From contig OX465281.1 in the NCBI GenBank assembly GCA_949987705.1, forward strand, positions 157,494,393 to 157,558,392: a DNA stretch of 64,000 nucleotides, written 5' to 3'. The translations under genes were made by a program, and so were the position numbers. The DNA comes from Thereva unica. Lineage: Eukaryota > Arthropoda > Insecta > Diptera > Therevidae. This document shows positions 12,740 to 24,799 of this stretch, piece by piece (the first letter of the stretch is position 1; every line of letters starts with the position of its first letter). The notes beneath the pieces were generated by a model. It ran no database searches. It was not told the DNA's origin and worked only from the letters and a program-made list of their open reading frames with translations.

Positions 12740-13389
12740 ACACGCGTCACCTTGATGCGTCAGGTGAGAGGGGACGCGAAAAGAAACAAACGGGGGCCTG
12801 ATTTGATGGTATTTTGGCCAACGTGTGGCTCACCCACTCCCTGAGACCGAGGCTCATGTTCAATTCCCTGAGCTAGACGGGCTTCACTTGTTGGATTCGG
12901 GCTACGGGTCTACGCCATTCCGCCACGCCCCCGGAGGGGGTTAAGTTCAAGCGACACCTATGTGAACGCTTCTACATTAAACACCTAATTGTGGAGTTCC
13001 TCGAGTATGGGCAATCGTCTCGGACAACAACGCTCGTCAACGGCCACGACTTGGTTTATCAATGTCGATTACACCATGCGCTAGTGAGTGTGGCACGAGA
13101 GACGTCTTGTTCCGTCGGGAGGAGTCCCAACTCTGCATATCTCTCGTGCTCTCTTAGGCGAGCGTCTTATAGGGTCACTGGGCCTCATGAGTCTGGGATG
13201 TGTCTGAATTGTCGGCTCCATACTCGGGCGGACCTAGTCCTGCCGGTGTTGGTTGGACATCAATGGCGTATCTATCGGGTCAGGGAACCTCCTCTCCCAA
13301 GGCGAAGCGGGATGACGAAGATCATGTAGAAAAAGAAGGTGTAGAAGAAGAAGGTGTGAGAAAGAAACCTCCGCTGGGGGGGGGGGACC
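12740..13389. other. Element 3' region next to left LTR
   Basis: GC-richer than its surroundings and without a recognisable domain, although short frames occur (for example 12,991-13,329 +). No clear polypurine tract adjoins the LTR. Probably part of the same element, as its right neighbour has a homologous partner beside the other LTR. Confidence 0.5.
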
Positions 13390-14100
13390 GTGCGGTCATA
13401 CTACCACGACTGGTCAGCGGGTGCCGCTGAAAGCCAGGAAGGCGGTCGACAGACAGTAAGCGGGATCGGACGGATCTTATACAACAAACACAATTGCCAC
13501 CAGGCGAACCAAACAATCTGGCCAGATGGACAGCAGCCACCTGCACCCAGATCCCACCGAAAACACACTTCAATTAAACCTTTGGCACCAGACTTTCCGC
13601 AAGGTCAGGCGGTAAAACGCCTGTTAACCCAGACGGTGAAAGCTCGGTGCTAAGGTGTCCGTCCGACCAAACTAATTAATAGATAAAGGAAAAGATGAGA
13701 GACCGCTGTCAGATCAGGCCCGCACAGTGCCAGGCGATGTGACGCCTGTTAGCCAGATTCCGGGCCAGCCTGACAGGGGGTGATTAAATGCGGAGGCTAC
13801 CGCAAAAGATTAAAAAAGGTAAAATTATCGAAAGAGAAGAAGGATAGGAGAGCGGAAAAGAAGAAGTGACTTGGGCTAAGGCATCGCGGTAAATACATCC
13901 GCCCTATTAGGCCTACTCAAGCTCAGGGTGGGTAGTAAAAGGAAAAAAAGGTTGAGGCGACTGGGCCCCTGAGAGAACTGGTCTGGCAGCCTCAATATGA
14001 ACTCTAACATTGAAACTTGGTCCCAGACGACCAAGTGCGACAAGGTGGTGTACCATCCGCTAGGCAAGCTACCTAAGCGGACCTCGGCGGGTACCCTATT
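13390..14100. repeat. Hairpin module, left copy
   Basis: Non-coding module resembling 19,570-20,110 in the same order and orientation: ACCACGACTGGTCA, hairpin 1 (13,606-13,623), hairpin 2 (13,731-13,748), TGACAGGG, GGAGGCTACCGCAAAAGAT, purine-rich stretch, CATCGCGGTAAATACATCCGCCC. Both hairpins have stem CAGGCG/CGCCTG with six-base loops (GTAAAA, ATGTGA), followed by TTA and a CCAGA block. Lies between integrase and the 3' LTR. Confidence 0.75.
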
Positions 14101-14172
14101 GTTAACCGGTTAAGCCGGCGAGATGCCTTATTAGGGCTACTCGGATTTGCTTACTTCGATGACAGGTATTGG

Positions 14173-15473
14173 TCATCGACGAATGTCTTTCGCATGGTAT
14201 ATACCTAACGACCGTCCGGTGAAATCTTCTAATTCGTAACGGCTGTGTCCAACTTTTCTTTTCACTCGCGCCTTTAGGAATTTGGCTGCCAACTTCGCGT
14301 TAAACCCATCTGCCTTATTACTCACTGGGAAGGTTCTCCTGAACATTATCTGTCCTGGGTCGAAGCTAATCACTCGACATCGTAGGTCATAAGACTTTTG
14401 GTGACGCAGGTGTGCTTCTGCCAGCTTCCGTTCGACTCGTTCACGCAGTAATTGCTGCCGGTGAACCAAAGGAAGTACCGAAATATTCCCATCCTGCAGG
14501 GCCCCTAGTTTGGTTAACAACGGGTATGTTGTTCCGTGAAGGATCATATGATATCCGAATAAGACTTGGTACGGAGACATTCCTATGGCTTCATGGTGGG
14601 AACTGCGGAGTGCACATTCTATGGCTGATAGGTGGTTTGCCCACTCTCGATGGTCCTCGGACAGATAAGCTCTAATTGCGGCTAATACGGAGCGATTGAC
14701 ACGTTCAGAGGCGTTCGGGTGAGGGGAATATATAGGTGTTCGCAGATGTTTAACCCCGTAATCATTCATCAGCTTTTCAAACTCTTTAGAGGTGAAGTGT
14801 CGCCCGTTATCGGTGAATATTACTTCGGGCACTCCAAACGCGTGAAAATACGGTGTTCCAGGAATTCAGTGGCCGCCTTCGATGTTTCTGAGGTGACGGG
14901 ATGAAGGAAAGAGTACTTGCTGAAGGCATCTAGTACGACTAATACAGCGGTGTGTCCCTTCTTAGATCTGGGGTAAGGGCCTAAGTAATCAACATACAGA
15001 AATTGAAAGGGTCGGTGCGTTTCCATTGCCTTACCCATCGGCGGTCGTAGGGAGGTACTTGGAGCCTTGGACTCCTTGCAGACATCACACCGAGTGATAT
15101 ATTCCCGGACTTGACTGGCCATGGATGGCCAAAAATACTTTTCACGTAGCCGATGCAAGGTTTTACCAATACCGCCATGGGAAGCTTGTGGTGGGGCATG
15201 AGCGGACTCAACTAGGGAAGCAGTGAGTTCCTCCGGGATCCACAATTTCCAACTCAGGTCATCCGTTACGGGGTCGCCGGTACGTGAGGTCGAACGGTGG
15301 AACACGTATCCATCTGACACCTGGAGATCGGGAAACTGGCCAGCCTGCTCGCTGATTTGATCCGCGAGACGCTGGTAGTCCGTCGATCTGAAGGCGGCAG
15401 ACGACAGGTCCACATCCCGACAGAAGGACAAATCGTCCACGCAGTCGACGCGCGATAAGGCGTCCGGCACCAC
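14173..15473 (-). pseudogene. Gypsy integrase (frameshifted)
   Basis: Integrase of the long-LTR element. After the RNase H/integrase linker PDALSR (about 15,455) come the zinc-binding HHCC segment (H in ASHGG, C in TRCDVC), the first catalytic Asp in YVDYLG, a second Asp in FTDNG, the Glu in NASERVNRS and a C-terminal region with SFDPGQIMFRRTF. A frameshift near 14,820-14,832, just before FTDNG, splits it into two frames (14,820-15,473 and 14,173-14,832). The catalytic triad is present but not in one frame. Confidence 0.88.
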
Positions 15474-15486
15474 GTTCTGGCTACCC

Positions 15487-17487
15487 TTACGGTGCTCTAT
15501 TGAAAATTGGAATCCCTGGAGTTTTAAGCTCCAGTTCTGTTATTGAATAATTGCGCTGAGCACTATTGAGTTTTTTCGAAAAATACGCGATGGGGTGTTC
15601 GTCATCGCCATGCTTTTGGAACAAGACGCTTCCAACCCCTGTCTTGCTTGCGTCACACTGAATAAAGAAAGGACGGGTGAAGTCCGGGGTGACTAGCAAG
15701 GGAGCTGACATCATCAATTTCCTTAACTCCGTGAAGGCCTGTTGGGCCTCGTCGGTCCAAGTAAATTTGGCAGCCTTCAGGCAGTCCGTGATGGGAGAGG
15801 CGATGCTCGCATAGTTGCCTATGAATCGCCTATACCATCCCGTCATGCCCAAAAAGCGCCTCACCTGCTTGGTCGACCTTGGTGTTGGGAAATCTCTGAT
15901 GGCAGCCACCTTGTCCGGGTCTGTCTTGAGTGTTCCGTCCCCAATAATGAAACCCAAGTATTTTACCTCCTTTACGCAGAACCGGCTTTTGGCCAGGTTC
16001 ACGGTTAAACCAGCAAGGCAGAGGCAGGAGGCGACTCGTTCCAACAGCCTGACGTGCGTTTCAAAGTCTGGGGATACTACCAATAAATCGTCCAAATAAA
16101 CAAACACATTTTCCCGCAACGAGCCCGGGATGGCCTTGTCCATCAGGCGGCACATGCGCTGTGGCGCGTTGCACAGTCCGAACGGCATCACCGTGAACTG
16201 ATACAACGGCCTGCCTGGGACTGTGAAAGCGGTCTTTTCCCTAGATTTTTCCTCTAACGGAATCTGCCAGAAGGCATCCTTTAGATCTATAGCGGAGATA
16301 TACTTAGTGTCCTGTAAACGTCCCAGAAGACCGTCGATGTGTGGCAATGGATATGCGTCCTTCACCGTAACTGCATTCACCTTGCGGGAGTCCAGGCAAA
16401 GCCGTACTTTGCCAGGCTTTCGAACCAGGACTACAGGTGAGTTCCATGGACTGTTGCTCTCTTCGATCACACCTAGACTCAGCATGCGATCGACCTCCTC
16501 ATACATGAGGGCCTGGATGGCAGGAGAGACTGGGTAGTGCCTCTGCTTAATAGGCACCGCCTCGCCAGTGTCGATAACATGCTGTTCCAAGTGTGTCTTG
16601 CCGAGGCCGCAGGTGTCCGAAGACGGGAACCGCGACTTAGCCTGATTCAATCGCACCTGCTGGGCTTCCGCAAGGCGATGGCAGTTTGGATCCTGAGTGG
16701 GGCCTAGCTGTATTTCGCCAATTAAATGTGGGGCCAAGTTAAAGGCCTTCCAAAAGTCTATTCCAAGGTATAACCGTTGTAACAAGTTAGGGACTATAAA
16801 TATATTCAAAAGCGAAGTGCGTGCCCCGTAAGTCACAGGGACCGTGATGTAGCCTACTATCCCTTTAGGGGTACCGTCAGCCATTTGGACAGAGGTGTGC
16901 AAGCGGCGTAGCTGTGCTTCTGGGTGATTCTGGAGGAACGACTCTGCCCCTCTTCCCAGGCAACTCATGCTTGCCCCGCTGTCTAATAATCCGGTTATGC
17001 TTTCGCCCAAAATTTGGACATTCATAAACGGCCGCTCATCAGGGACGTCATTAATTATAGCTGAAATAGCCATGTTAGCCATTTGTCGTTTTTCGTTAGC
17101 CCTTAGGCGTATACGCGGGACCTTGACTGGTCTATGAACGTCGTTGTTTTCACTGAAGATTCGTTTACGGACCTTGTGGTAATTTGTCCATCGGCGTATG
17201 AAGGAAAGTCTAGCTTCTGGAGTAGGGAAGGTTGGCAAGGGTTCTACCGACGGCAGGTCGGGACAGTTCGTCGTACTAGATGGTGAGACAGGTCTTGATG
17301 AGGGAGGGTCAGAGACTATATCGGGCGCGGGTCTCTGCGAGGCCTCGCACCCAGGTTCGAGTTTCCCGAACACTTCGGACAAGTAGGGGTATAAACCTCT
17401 GGTCTGCCGCAGCGATAGCAGAATACTCTTCGGTCCGGCGAAGTGCACTCGGTGAAGGTGTGACCTTCTTGCCGGCAATTCCAGCAA
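15487..17487 (-). pseudogene. Gypsy protease-RT-truncated RNase H
   Basis: Pol of the long-LTR element. Visible in order: aspartic protease with LLDSGASMS (about residues 165-175), reverse transcriptase with LDSRKVNAVT, the DLKDAFWQI first Asp block, MPFGLCNAP and catalytic YLDD, and the start of RNase H (QCDASKTGVGS, ELEL). After ELEL the frame leaves RNase H and stops. The sequence resumes in another frame at a block ending in IEHRKGSQN just before PDALSR, so most of the central RNase H, including the third catalytic Asp region, is deleted. The frame overlaps gag by 172 nt and lies -1 to it, consistent with ribosomal frameshifting. This copy cannot make a complete RNase H. Confidence 0.9.
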
Positions 17488-18488
17488 TTGACTGGCCGTC
17501 TTGCTACCTGGGCAACCTTGATTTCGTCAATGGCGGGTGATTGGTCGTACTCTTCCTCCGGGTACGTTGTGACACGTTGTCGCGAGTTTAAATCGTCTAA
17601 TTCATGTACCTTATACTGGTGACGCCCTTCTTCCTTCTTTGCTCGCTGCCACCTTTCCACTCGAATGCACGCTTCGCGAAGCTGGCGCATATTGTCATAT
17701 GTTGACCCCATTACCGCCCCTAGGGAGGAACTAAGGTTGGACATGACAATCTGTACCAGCTCGGCGGAGGGCATTGGCCTTGATAAGCGATTCGAAAGTG
17801 TCAACATTTTGGCGGCGTATACATCGTAGGACTGACCCAATTGTTTGGTCTCCAAGAGTTCTTTAATAATCTGGTAGTCGGTTTCACGCCCACCGAATTG
17901 GTCGAGCAGGCTTGTTTTAAATTCAGACCACATAGGATTAGGATGGTGTCGACGGAATTGGGTCCAATACCAGTCTTCAGCGGGTCCTGACAGAAGAGCT
18001 ACAATGTTTCGGGTTAGTTCTGAGTTTAAGATTTCCTCATCCCGAGCTCTAGCTTCGATTCGGTAAAGAAATTCCTCGGCAAAGATTTCTCCCGGCCGAC
18101 CTGAAAACTTTATGTTCCATCCTAAAACAGGGGATTTCCGCTTAAAGGCGGGCCCTGATCGATCATACGGTAAGCTAGGGCGATCACCTGTGCTGGAGGT
18201 GCGGTGGGGGATTCCAGCTTGGTCTGGCTCGATGGAAGCAGAACTAGGGCGGTTGAGTGTTGATGGTTCTCCCAGGCTGGCTCGGTTTGGGCGTATTTGC
18301 GACATTTGTTCGTAACGATCTTGCATTCTGCTCAGTTCTTGTTTCAGACTTGCCACTTGTTCGATCAGAGCCTCCAATGGGGCATCATGATCAGGCTCAC
18401 CGGACTCTGCACCAGGCCGAGCTTCATCAGATGCTTCACCGTCGTCTGAGGGTGGAGCAGTATTTGCCCCTGAACGTGTAGTAGGCAT
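17316..18488 (-). CDS. gag: Gypsy gag protein
   Basis: Capsid/nucleocapsid precursor of the long-LTR element, about 390 residues. I prefer the start at 18,486-18,488 (MPTTRSG, a common retrotransposon gag opening); the frame is open upstream to 18,533. An acidic N-terminus and a coiled-coil-like stretch (EALIEQVASLKQELSRMQ) precede the capsid-like region (WNIKFSGRPGE through the basic QRAKKEEGRHQ). Near the C-terminus is a CCHC knuckle CWNCRQEGHTFTEC and a second cysteine cluster CYRCGRPEVYTPTC. It is intact from start to stop and overlaps pol in the -1 frame. Confidence 0.85.
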   Translation of the reverse strand: MPTTRSGANTAPPSDDGEASDEARPGAESGEPDHDAPLEALIEQVASLKQELSRMQDRYEQMSQIRPNRASLGEPSTLNRPSSASIEPDQAGIPHRTSSTGDRPSLPYDRSGPAFKRKSPVLGWNIKFSGRPGEIFAEEFLYRIEARARDEEILNSELTRNIVALLSGPAEDWYWTQFRRHHPNPMWSEFKTSLLDQFGGRETDYQIIKELLETKQLGQSYDVYAAKMLTLSNRLSRPMPSAELVQIVMSNLSSSLGAVMGSTYDNMRQLREACIRVERWQRAKKEEGRHQYKVHELDDLNSRQRVTTYPEEEYDQSPAIDEIKVAQVARRPVNCWNCRQEGHTFTECTSPDRRVFCYRCGRPEVYTPTCPKCSGNSNLGARPRRDPRPI

Positions 18489-18533
18489 AATGAAAGACGT
18501 AGGCTGTTTTGTCGCGAGGGAAATTTGCCACAA

Positions 18534-19569
18534 CTAGCACAAGCCAGTAATGGTAACACGGAAGATGGAGATATTGAACCTCTTAAACGGAGTGTGGGTA
18601 ATTTGGTATTGGCCGCAACCGATAATGGACACTACTCAGTCCCGTAATAGATTAGGCAAATTACTGAAGGTACATACTACGTGAGCCAAAACTATTTCAT
18701 TTATTGTTGCCACAGGGTTAACTGGCGGATTACGAAGTTGAATATCCTGCGCTCACAAACTAATACTTTTTTGATGATCCATGTTCCAATCTCACAGAAT
18801 TTATTTGAGTAAAGATAAGTCAGACAAAAAAATTCGACGTTATTGCGGCATAACTAGTGGAAACGGGAATTGTACTTTAGCTAAAACGCTTATATTGAAT
18901 GAAAAGAAAATTTTAATTTTATAGGTATAGAAATTATAAAATATATAAGAGGTTGAATTGATGCATAAGTGTACGAATAAAATTTAAAACCAATCAGTCT
19001 TACCTCTTAATCCCCCAACATTTTACCGTCATTTTATCATTTGTATAAGTAGGTAAAGTGAATATTTACTGCCTCAGAGAAAATTAAATAAGTATTTTAA
19101 ATTGTATAAAAAAATGAAGGCATATAATGGCAAACCAATTTTTCATTTATGGACGAACATAATAATAAAGTATTTTGAGAGAAAGCTATAGAAGTTAAAC
19201 ATTGCAGTTATTTTAAAGTAAGTATTCTCACTTTCGTTTGTTTAAAAAAAATATTAATTTAGTTTTTCGTTATGGTGGGAGAAGGCCCTCAGATGCAGGA
19301 CGTCCTCCCCAAGGCCTCGGTGGCTGAAGGCGCCGGTGACAGGTGGCTTATCTAAAGACGCGTGTCACCCGCGTCGCCAGGCACTAGTACTTTCATTTAT
19401 GGGATCGACGCCGAAGATGGTGACAGGCAAGTGCCTATTAACATCCTCACCGCCGACTCCCCATCTATTGATTTTGGGAAACCCCTCTCATGGCAGGTTC
19501 CCAGTGACCAACTGTTGAAGAAAAGAAGAGATAGAAGCCTCCGAGAAGTTTACTGGGACCATTCCGACA
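18534..19569. other. Gypsy leader region, non-coding
   Basis: Sequence upstream of gag in element orientation. The 18,640-19,260 part is AT-rich with no coding signal; 19,270-19,569 becomes GC-richer and may belong to the duplicated hairpin module. Confidence 0.5.
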
Positions 19570-20110
19570 CCTCACCACGACTGGTCAACACCCTGTTGAT
19601 ATCCAGGAAAGCAGTGTGTCGGAGTGGTCATCAAACGGGGGCGGGTGGATAACCAGGCCGTCGACCCTGTCGCATAGCCAGGCGATAAGGACGCCTGTTA
19701 GCAAGACGGTGCTGGATGGACGGTCAGGCATCCACTCACCCATACTACTCAAAAACAATGAATATAGGGAAGAAAACCGAAAAAGAATGTAGTGTCCACT
19801 GTCCACGTGGACTCGCGCAGAGTCAGGCGGTATACGCCTGTTAACCAGACTCCGAGACCACGTGACAGGGACTTAAAAGATGTTTACGGAGGCTACCGCA
19901 AAAGATGATAATAGGTGAAGTTGTGGAAGCAGAAGAAAGATAGGAAAGATGAAATAGGAAGAAGTGAAACGGGCTAGGGCACCGCGGTAAGTACCTTCGC
20001 CCATTGCCCAATTGTCAGAGGGACTTGGATTGAGAGGTGGGCTTAAAAGAGAAAGAAGTCCACTCATGACTCCTCTCGCTGGCCTAAGCCACGTAGCAAA
20101 TATCATAAGC
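19570..20110. repeat. Hairpin module, right copy
   Basis: Partner of 13,390-14,100. Hairpin 1 at 19,679-19,697 has stem CAGGCG/CGCCTG with loop ATAAGGA; hairpin 2 at 19,824-19,840 has loop GTATA. Both are followed by TTA and an AGAC block, then GTGACAGGG, GGAGGCTACCGCAAAAGAT and CACCGCGGTAAGTACCTTCGCCC. It lies between the 5' LTR and gag, so the pair brackets the coding region. Confidence 0.75.
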
Positions 20111-20275
20111 GTCGGCTAGATTATAAAGGAAACTGATTAAGAATGATGGCATGAGATGGAGAACAAAATAATAGAAGAAGGACTGGGAAAGTTAAGGTGT
20201 CACTAAGTGACAAACAGACGTATCCATGCCATCTGTCCGTTAGACTAAGGAACTCAACGGGAATTAAGCTCCTTA

Positions 20276-20293
20276 GCCCAGCTTTGGGCGCCA
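20276..20293 (-). promoter_or_regulatory. Primer binding site
   Basis: On the minus strand TGGCGCCCAAAGC begins five bases after the 5' LTR. Its first ten bases match the TGGCGCCCAA that pairs with the 3' end of some tRNA-Lys species; the rest diverges, so the tRNA is not certain. Confidence 0.65.
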
Positions 20294-20298
20294 TTTTA

Positions 20299-22943
20299 TG
20301 TAACTGTCTGGAGTGGGTGTGCTATAGCACGAAGTAGGGAGGTAAACACATCTCAGTAAGGATGCGTAAGACTCGCTTTACACAAAAAAATAATTTGGAG
20401 AAAGGGGCAGAAAGAAGGTGACTGGGCAGGCCGCCGCCGAGGGGGATTGCCGAAATTGTAACATCCGCTGCACCGATCGCCGGATGGGGTGGGGTTCGCG
20501 GTACAGGGATGCCGAATGGTGACAGTTCAAACAAAACTAAAACTCGTGCCTGCATACGAAAATTTAAAAAGAGCGGCGGTGGCGGAGAAACAAACCTACC
20601 GAGGCCAACAAGAGGGGGCCTACCGACAGGGGAGAGAGATGGTCACCGGTTACACTGCCATATTTAAGGAGGTTCACAAAATTACAATCAAGTTATAAAT
20701 GTTAAGCACTCACCTTGTTGAGGGCATCCTACATCCAGGGGGCGTCAATCCCCTCCCCGCGAGATTTCTTAGTACCACATCTTCTTGACTTTAATATTTT
20801 TGGTATGCATTAGTCACGTGTTGTATCATATTTGTTATCGTAGGTTACAAATTTTTGTTATTAGTATATGCGGTTAATATTAAGTTGAATGTTCATTCAT
20901 AGGTGTTTAGTTTATTTCATATTAATTTATTGCAAATTTTCAAAATTATAAGTTCTAATTTATATGTGGTTTATTTTTCATTTCTTATTTATTTTTTTAG
21001 CTTTTTTCATAATAGTTTATTTTAAATTCTCAAAATTTTGGGTTCTTTTTACATGTAGTTATTATTCTATTTAATTTATCATTTATTTATTATGGGTTTA
21101 GTTTATTTCATCTTAATTTATTTTAAAATTTTCAAAATTTAATGTTTAGGTGTTTAGTTTATTTCATATTAATTTATTGCAAATTTTCAAAAATTTAGGT
21201 TCTGATTACATATATATAGTTACTATTTTATTTCTTATTTTCTTATTATGTGTTTAGTTTAATTTATTTTAATTTAGTTTTAAATTTCCCAAAATTTCAT
21301 GTTCTGATTGTGGTTTAGAATTCCCTTCTTAATTATTTTTAGTTTATTTCATTATAGTTTATTGCAAATTCTCAAAAATTTAGGTTCTTACTACGGTAAC
21401 TTTTAATTTCTATTTCTTGTTTTATTTTTGTTTATTTTATTTTATTTAAGCACACCAATAAAAATATTGTTCAACTTAAGTTTTATTTATTTCTTTATAT
21501 ATTTAAAAAAAGGCTTTCTTTGTTTCTGTTCTGATTGTGGTTTGATAAGTTCCTCTTTTACTTTTTAGAACTTTTTATTTTATTTTTATTAAATTTTACT
21601 CTTTCTTTTTTTTTGTACTAAAAACGTCATTGTCCCCATATTCTCAACTCAATTTTAAAAAAAATTTTTTTTCTTCTTTTATAGAATTTTGTCTTTATTT
21701 TAAAGTTTGATTTTAAATATAAATATAGAGTAGTTTCAGTCTCGAAATATATTTATATAGGATCTTCATTTACAACCCAACTTTTATACGAATGTCATGC
21801 CAGACAATATCGCGCCCCGATCCATAACTAACACTTTCTTTACTTTCTCACCATTAAATTTAAAAAGGTACAATTGATTACAAATTCTTTTATTTTTTTA
21901 TCTTTTATTCCCAAAAATAGAAAAATACGTCAAATATTCTTGATTTTTTTTTTCGTCATCACCATGTAATTCCGCGGTTAAATATTTTGTTTATTTTTTT
22001 GGTTTTATTGTTATTTATATACATAGATATACTTCCCTTCTTTTTATTCCTTTTTAGTTTTAGTTTTATCTATCGCTTCAATCTTCAATCTCAGTTCCAA
22101 TCCTCTTCACAGCTATTCCCTTTTACAGTTCCAATTAACTCATGGGTTGTTTTGCCTCAGCCACAATAACTACACATTAGGTTGCACAAAACTAAACTTA
22201 TCTATCTTAGCATACGCAGAATTTATTAAAATATATATCCGAAAAAAAATGTATGCGAAAACTATAAGTATATCCGGCTAATTTTCAGTTTGCACTCCCG
22301 TACGTTATACACACGATCAACAAGTGGCGCGATCCGGGCTCAAAAAAACATTCCCATCCACCATCCTCTGTGTCTTGCTGTCTCCGATATCCATCGATTT
22401 CTCTCCCAACAATCCCCACATCCATCCTCAAAAAGCCCATCAGAATCCAATTCCCCGATCAGGCGATTTCTGAAAACGGCAAAACGAATCCCGTTACCCC
22501 GCACTCCTGATGCGTATTCTATTGAACATTTATTCATGTTTGTTTGTGTGTGTATTTTTAAATTGTGTTGTTGGATATCGGGATTGTTTTTCGAAGTTTT
22601 ATAATTTGCTTGTAAAAGTATAATATCGGGATTTATGGATGTCGGATTTGCCGATTGTGGGAGTGTTGGTACGCATTTTTTTTTTTTTTTTGGTTTAGGA
22701 AGCGGGATGACTGCCAATGGGCATGAAAAGAATTGCTCAACGATGAAAGCCGGGTTGCCATGTAATATGCCGGTTGCATTTGTTTAAAGTGGGAAAAAAA
22801 ATTTTCCCTTTTTTTTTAGTGGTAGGCGTTGGTGTTAGGGTCTTTACTACAGAGAGAAGAAAAGGAATTTTTGGGATAGGCGATGGTGTTAGTGCCTTTA
22901 TCTTTTTTTTTGTTATTGGCCTTTAAGTATGGCGACCGTTACA
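20299..22943 (-). repeat. Long LTR, right copy (element 5' LTR)
   Basis: 2,645 bp, same TGTAAC/GTTACA ends and same T-rich core as the left copy. Indels against it include the missing ~37 bases near 20,480 and a shortened T tract near 22,850. Confidence 0.88.
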
Positions 22944-23382
22944 ATTTGCTAAAACTTACCCTAAGGTGGATTTTTGAAATTTAAATTTCTGCATTGCAAA
23001 ATAGGCGAAAACCGTGAAAAAAGTACCTCACTTTAAAGTTATCACAAGGAAAAAAGAGACCATTATCTTCCAATTTAATTTTGGAATTAGATAGTTAAAG
23101 GCATGATTAACTTATATCCAAAACCCGATCACGGTCGGTCAAATAATTTTTGCATAATGCTTTTTGCAATTAAGTGAATTTAAAAAGTTAAAAGTTAAAG
23201 CGCCAAAAGAAAAACTCCCATGTTGGTCCTGATTTTTTTACGTATGCTCTAAGACTCTCTTTACAATATCCAATCCTTAAAATTCTGGTTTTTCATTTTT
23301 TTATGGTTTTTTTTTTAAAGATTTTTGGAAAAAAACTGCAACTAAGGTGTTTTTTCCACAAAAATGGCTAACTCGGCGTCGC

Positions 23383-23639
23383 CAGGAATGCTAGGCGCGT
23401 TTCAAATTCGCTCGAAAATGGACTCAATTTCTATTGAGCACAACTTTCAATAAAATATTGTTAAACATAATTTCTTAAACAAATTAGAAAAATTACCGAA
23501 TTTTGTTTGAATTTTTTTGTTGTTACTAGCTGGGACGCGGGGCGGTTCGCTAACCAAATTTAAAAAAAAAACACCTTAATTGGTTCAATAGAAACTGAGT
23601 CCTTTTTCGAGCGAATTTGAAACGCGCCTTGCATTCCTG
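23383..23639. mobile_element. hAT-like MITE, 257 bp
   Basis: Starts CAGGAATGC and ends GCATTCCTG, with imperfect inverted repeats of about 50 bp. Flanked by GCGTCGC on both sides (23,376-23,382 and 23,640-23,646; eight bases if the boundary G is counted). The duplicated target includes the first base of the Transib-like terminus, so this insertion is later than the Transib-like one. Confidence 0.8.
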
Positions 23640-24799
23640 GCGTCGCACAGTGGGCCGAATTGCCTAAAATGTGGACAAAAGTCCGAAAATAAAAGTTTCG
23701 ATCTAGGGAATTTCATGTTTTGGGCCTACAGTATTGTTGGTTCTATTAAATCCCGGCAGTAGAAACGGTTAATTGTTTTTCCGTTTTTCCTTGAAGCTGC
23801 AAGCAGGTCAAACTTGGCCATTGTTTATTTGTAAAGCGTTCGGCTCTGTGCTTTAAAACGTAGTGCAAATTGAAACTTGTATAAAATTATAACGACAATA
23901 CAGATTCGCAATATTGAAAATGGAGAATGTTTCTCCAGGTATGTACTAAATTTTAAATGTTTTATAACTTGTTAAGCGACGTGTTAACATTTGTTATTGT
24001 AATAAACAATAATTATGTATAATAACGAGAAAAATTTATAAAATTCAATCGAAATTAAGAGATAAGTTATGAGTTCCACGGAGTACCACTAAGTCAAGTA
24101 TTTTTTAATAAAATAGGTTATACATATTTACTTCAGGATTAAAAAAGAAAATCCAGCTACTAGCCGCAACTCGCTTAGTAAACCACATACGCAGTTACTG
24201 CTGCTATATTTTAGTTTTATTGAAATGTCTATAAAAGTGCGGGAAAATTCTCCATATTGTTAAATCTGCACGAAATTTGGTGGTATTATGTTATCGACGT
24301 CGCTGATCACTTTTTAAAATTCAAAATGGCGGATCCAATATGGCGGACACAATTTTTCAAAATTTGTACAAATAAGTTCAAAACTTGTATCTATAAGTTT
24401 TTGAGCATGCTGATTACGAATCTGATGTCAAAATTAGGAAATTCAAAGTCGCGGATATACATATATATGTACCTATATTAGTTCAGTCGTCAGAGCACAA
24501 TTTGAATGCAGACCTCTTACAAAATGTTAACTCACGAAACTTTTTCTAAAAAAATAATTTTTCGTGAGTACGATATGTTAAAAAAAGTTTCGGTAAATTG
24601 GTTGAACGCTGCTCCTAAAAACAGAAATCTCCGTTTTTGGATAATATCTCCTAAACGGCAAGTCCCATCCAAAAAATATTGTTTACAAAGTTTGTAGATT
24701 ACGCGATTATCTGCGAAAAATGATATACATTTTCTCGTACGAATCGCCGTTCATGAATTATTTAAAAATATTAATATTCCCTAATGCGTAGTTTGTATC

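Larger units (their letters stand above)
10051..22943 (-). mobile_element. Gypsy-type LTR element with ~2.7-kb LTRs
   Basis: Two direct repeats (10,051-12,739 and 20,299-22,943) both begin TGTAAC and end GTTACA and enclose gag-pol on the minus strand. A primer-binding-site-like TGGCGCCCAAAGC (minus strand) lies five bases inside the right (5') LTR. Order along the element: 5' LTR, 1.8-kb leader, gag, protease-RT-RNase H, integrase, 1.4-kb 3' region, 3' LTR. No obvious polypurine tract is next to the 3' LTR. The outer flanks (GGAGTT and ATTTGC) show no target-site duplication. The LTRs differ by small indels and scattered substitutions, suggesting a fairly young copy, but pol is broken. Confidence 0.85.

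Noticed and set aside
13876..14067. Small gene in the Gypsy 3' region
   Set aside because: Lies in the duplicated hairpin module; the partner module does not keep the frame.
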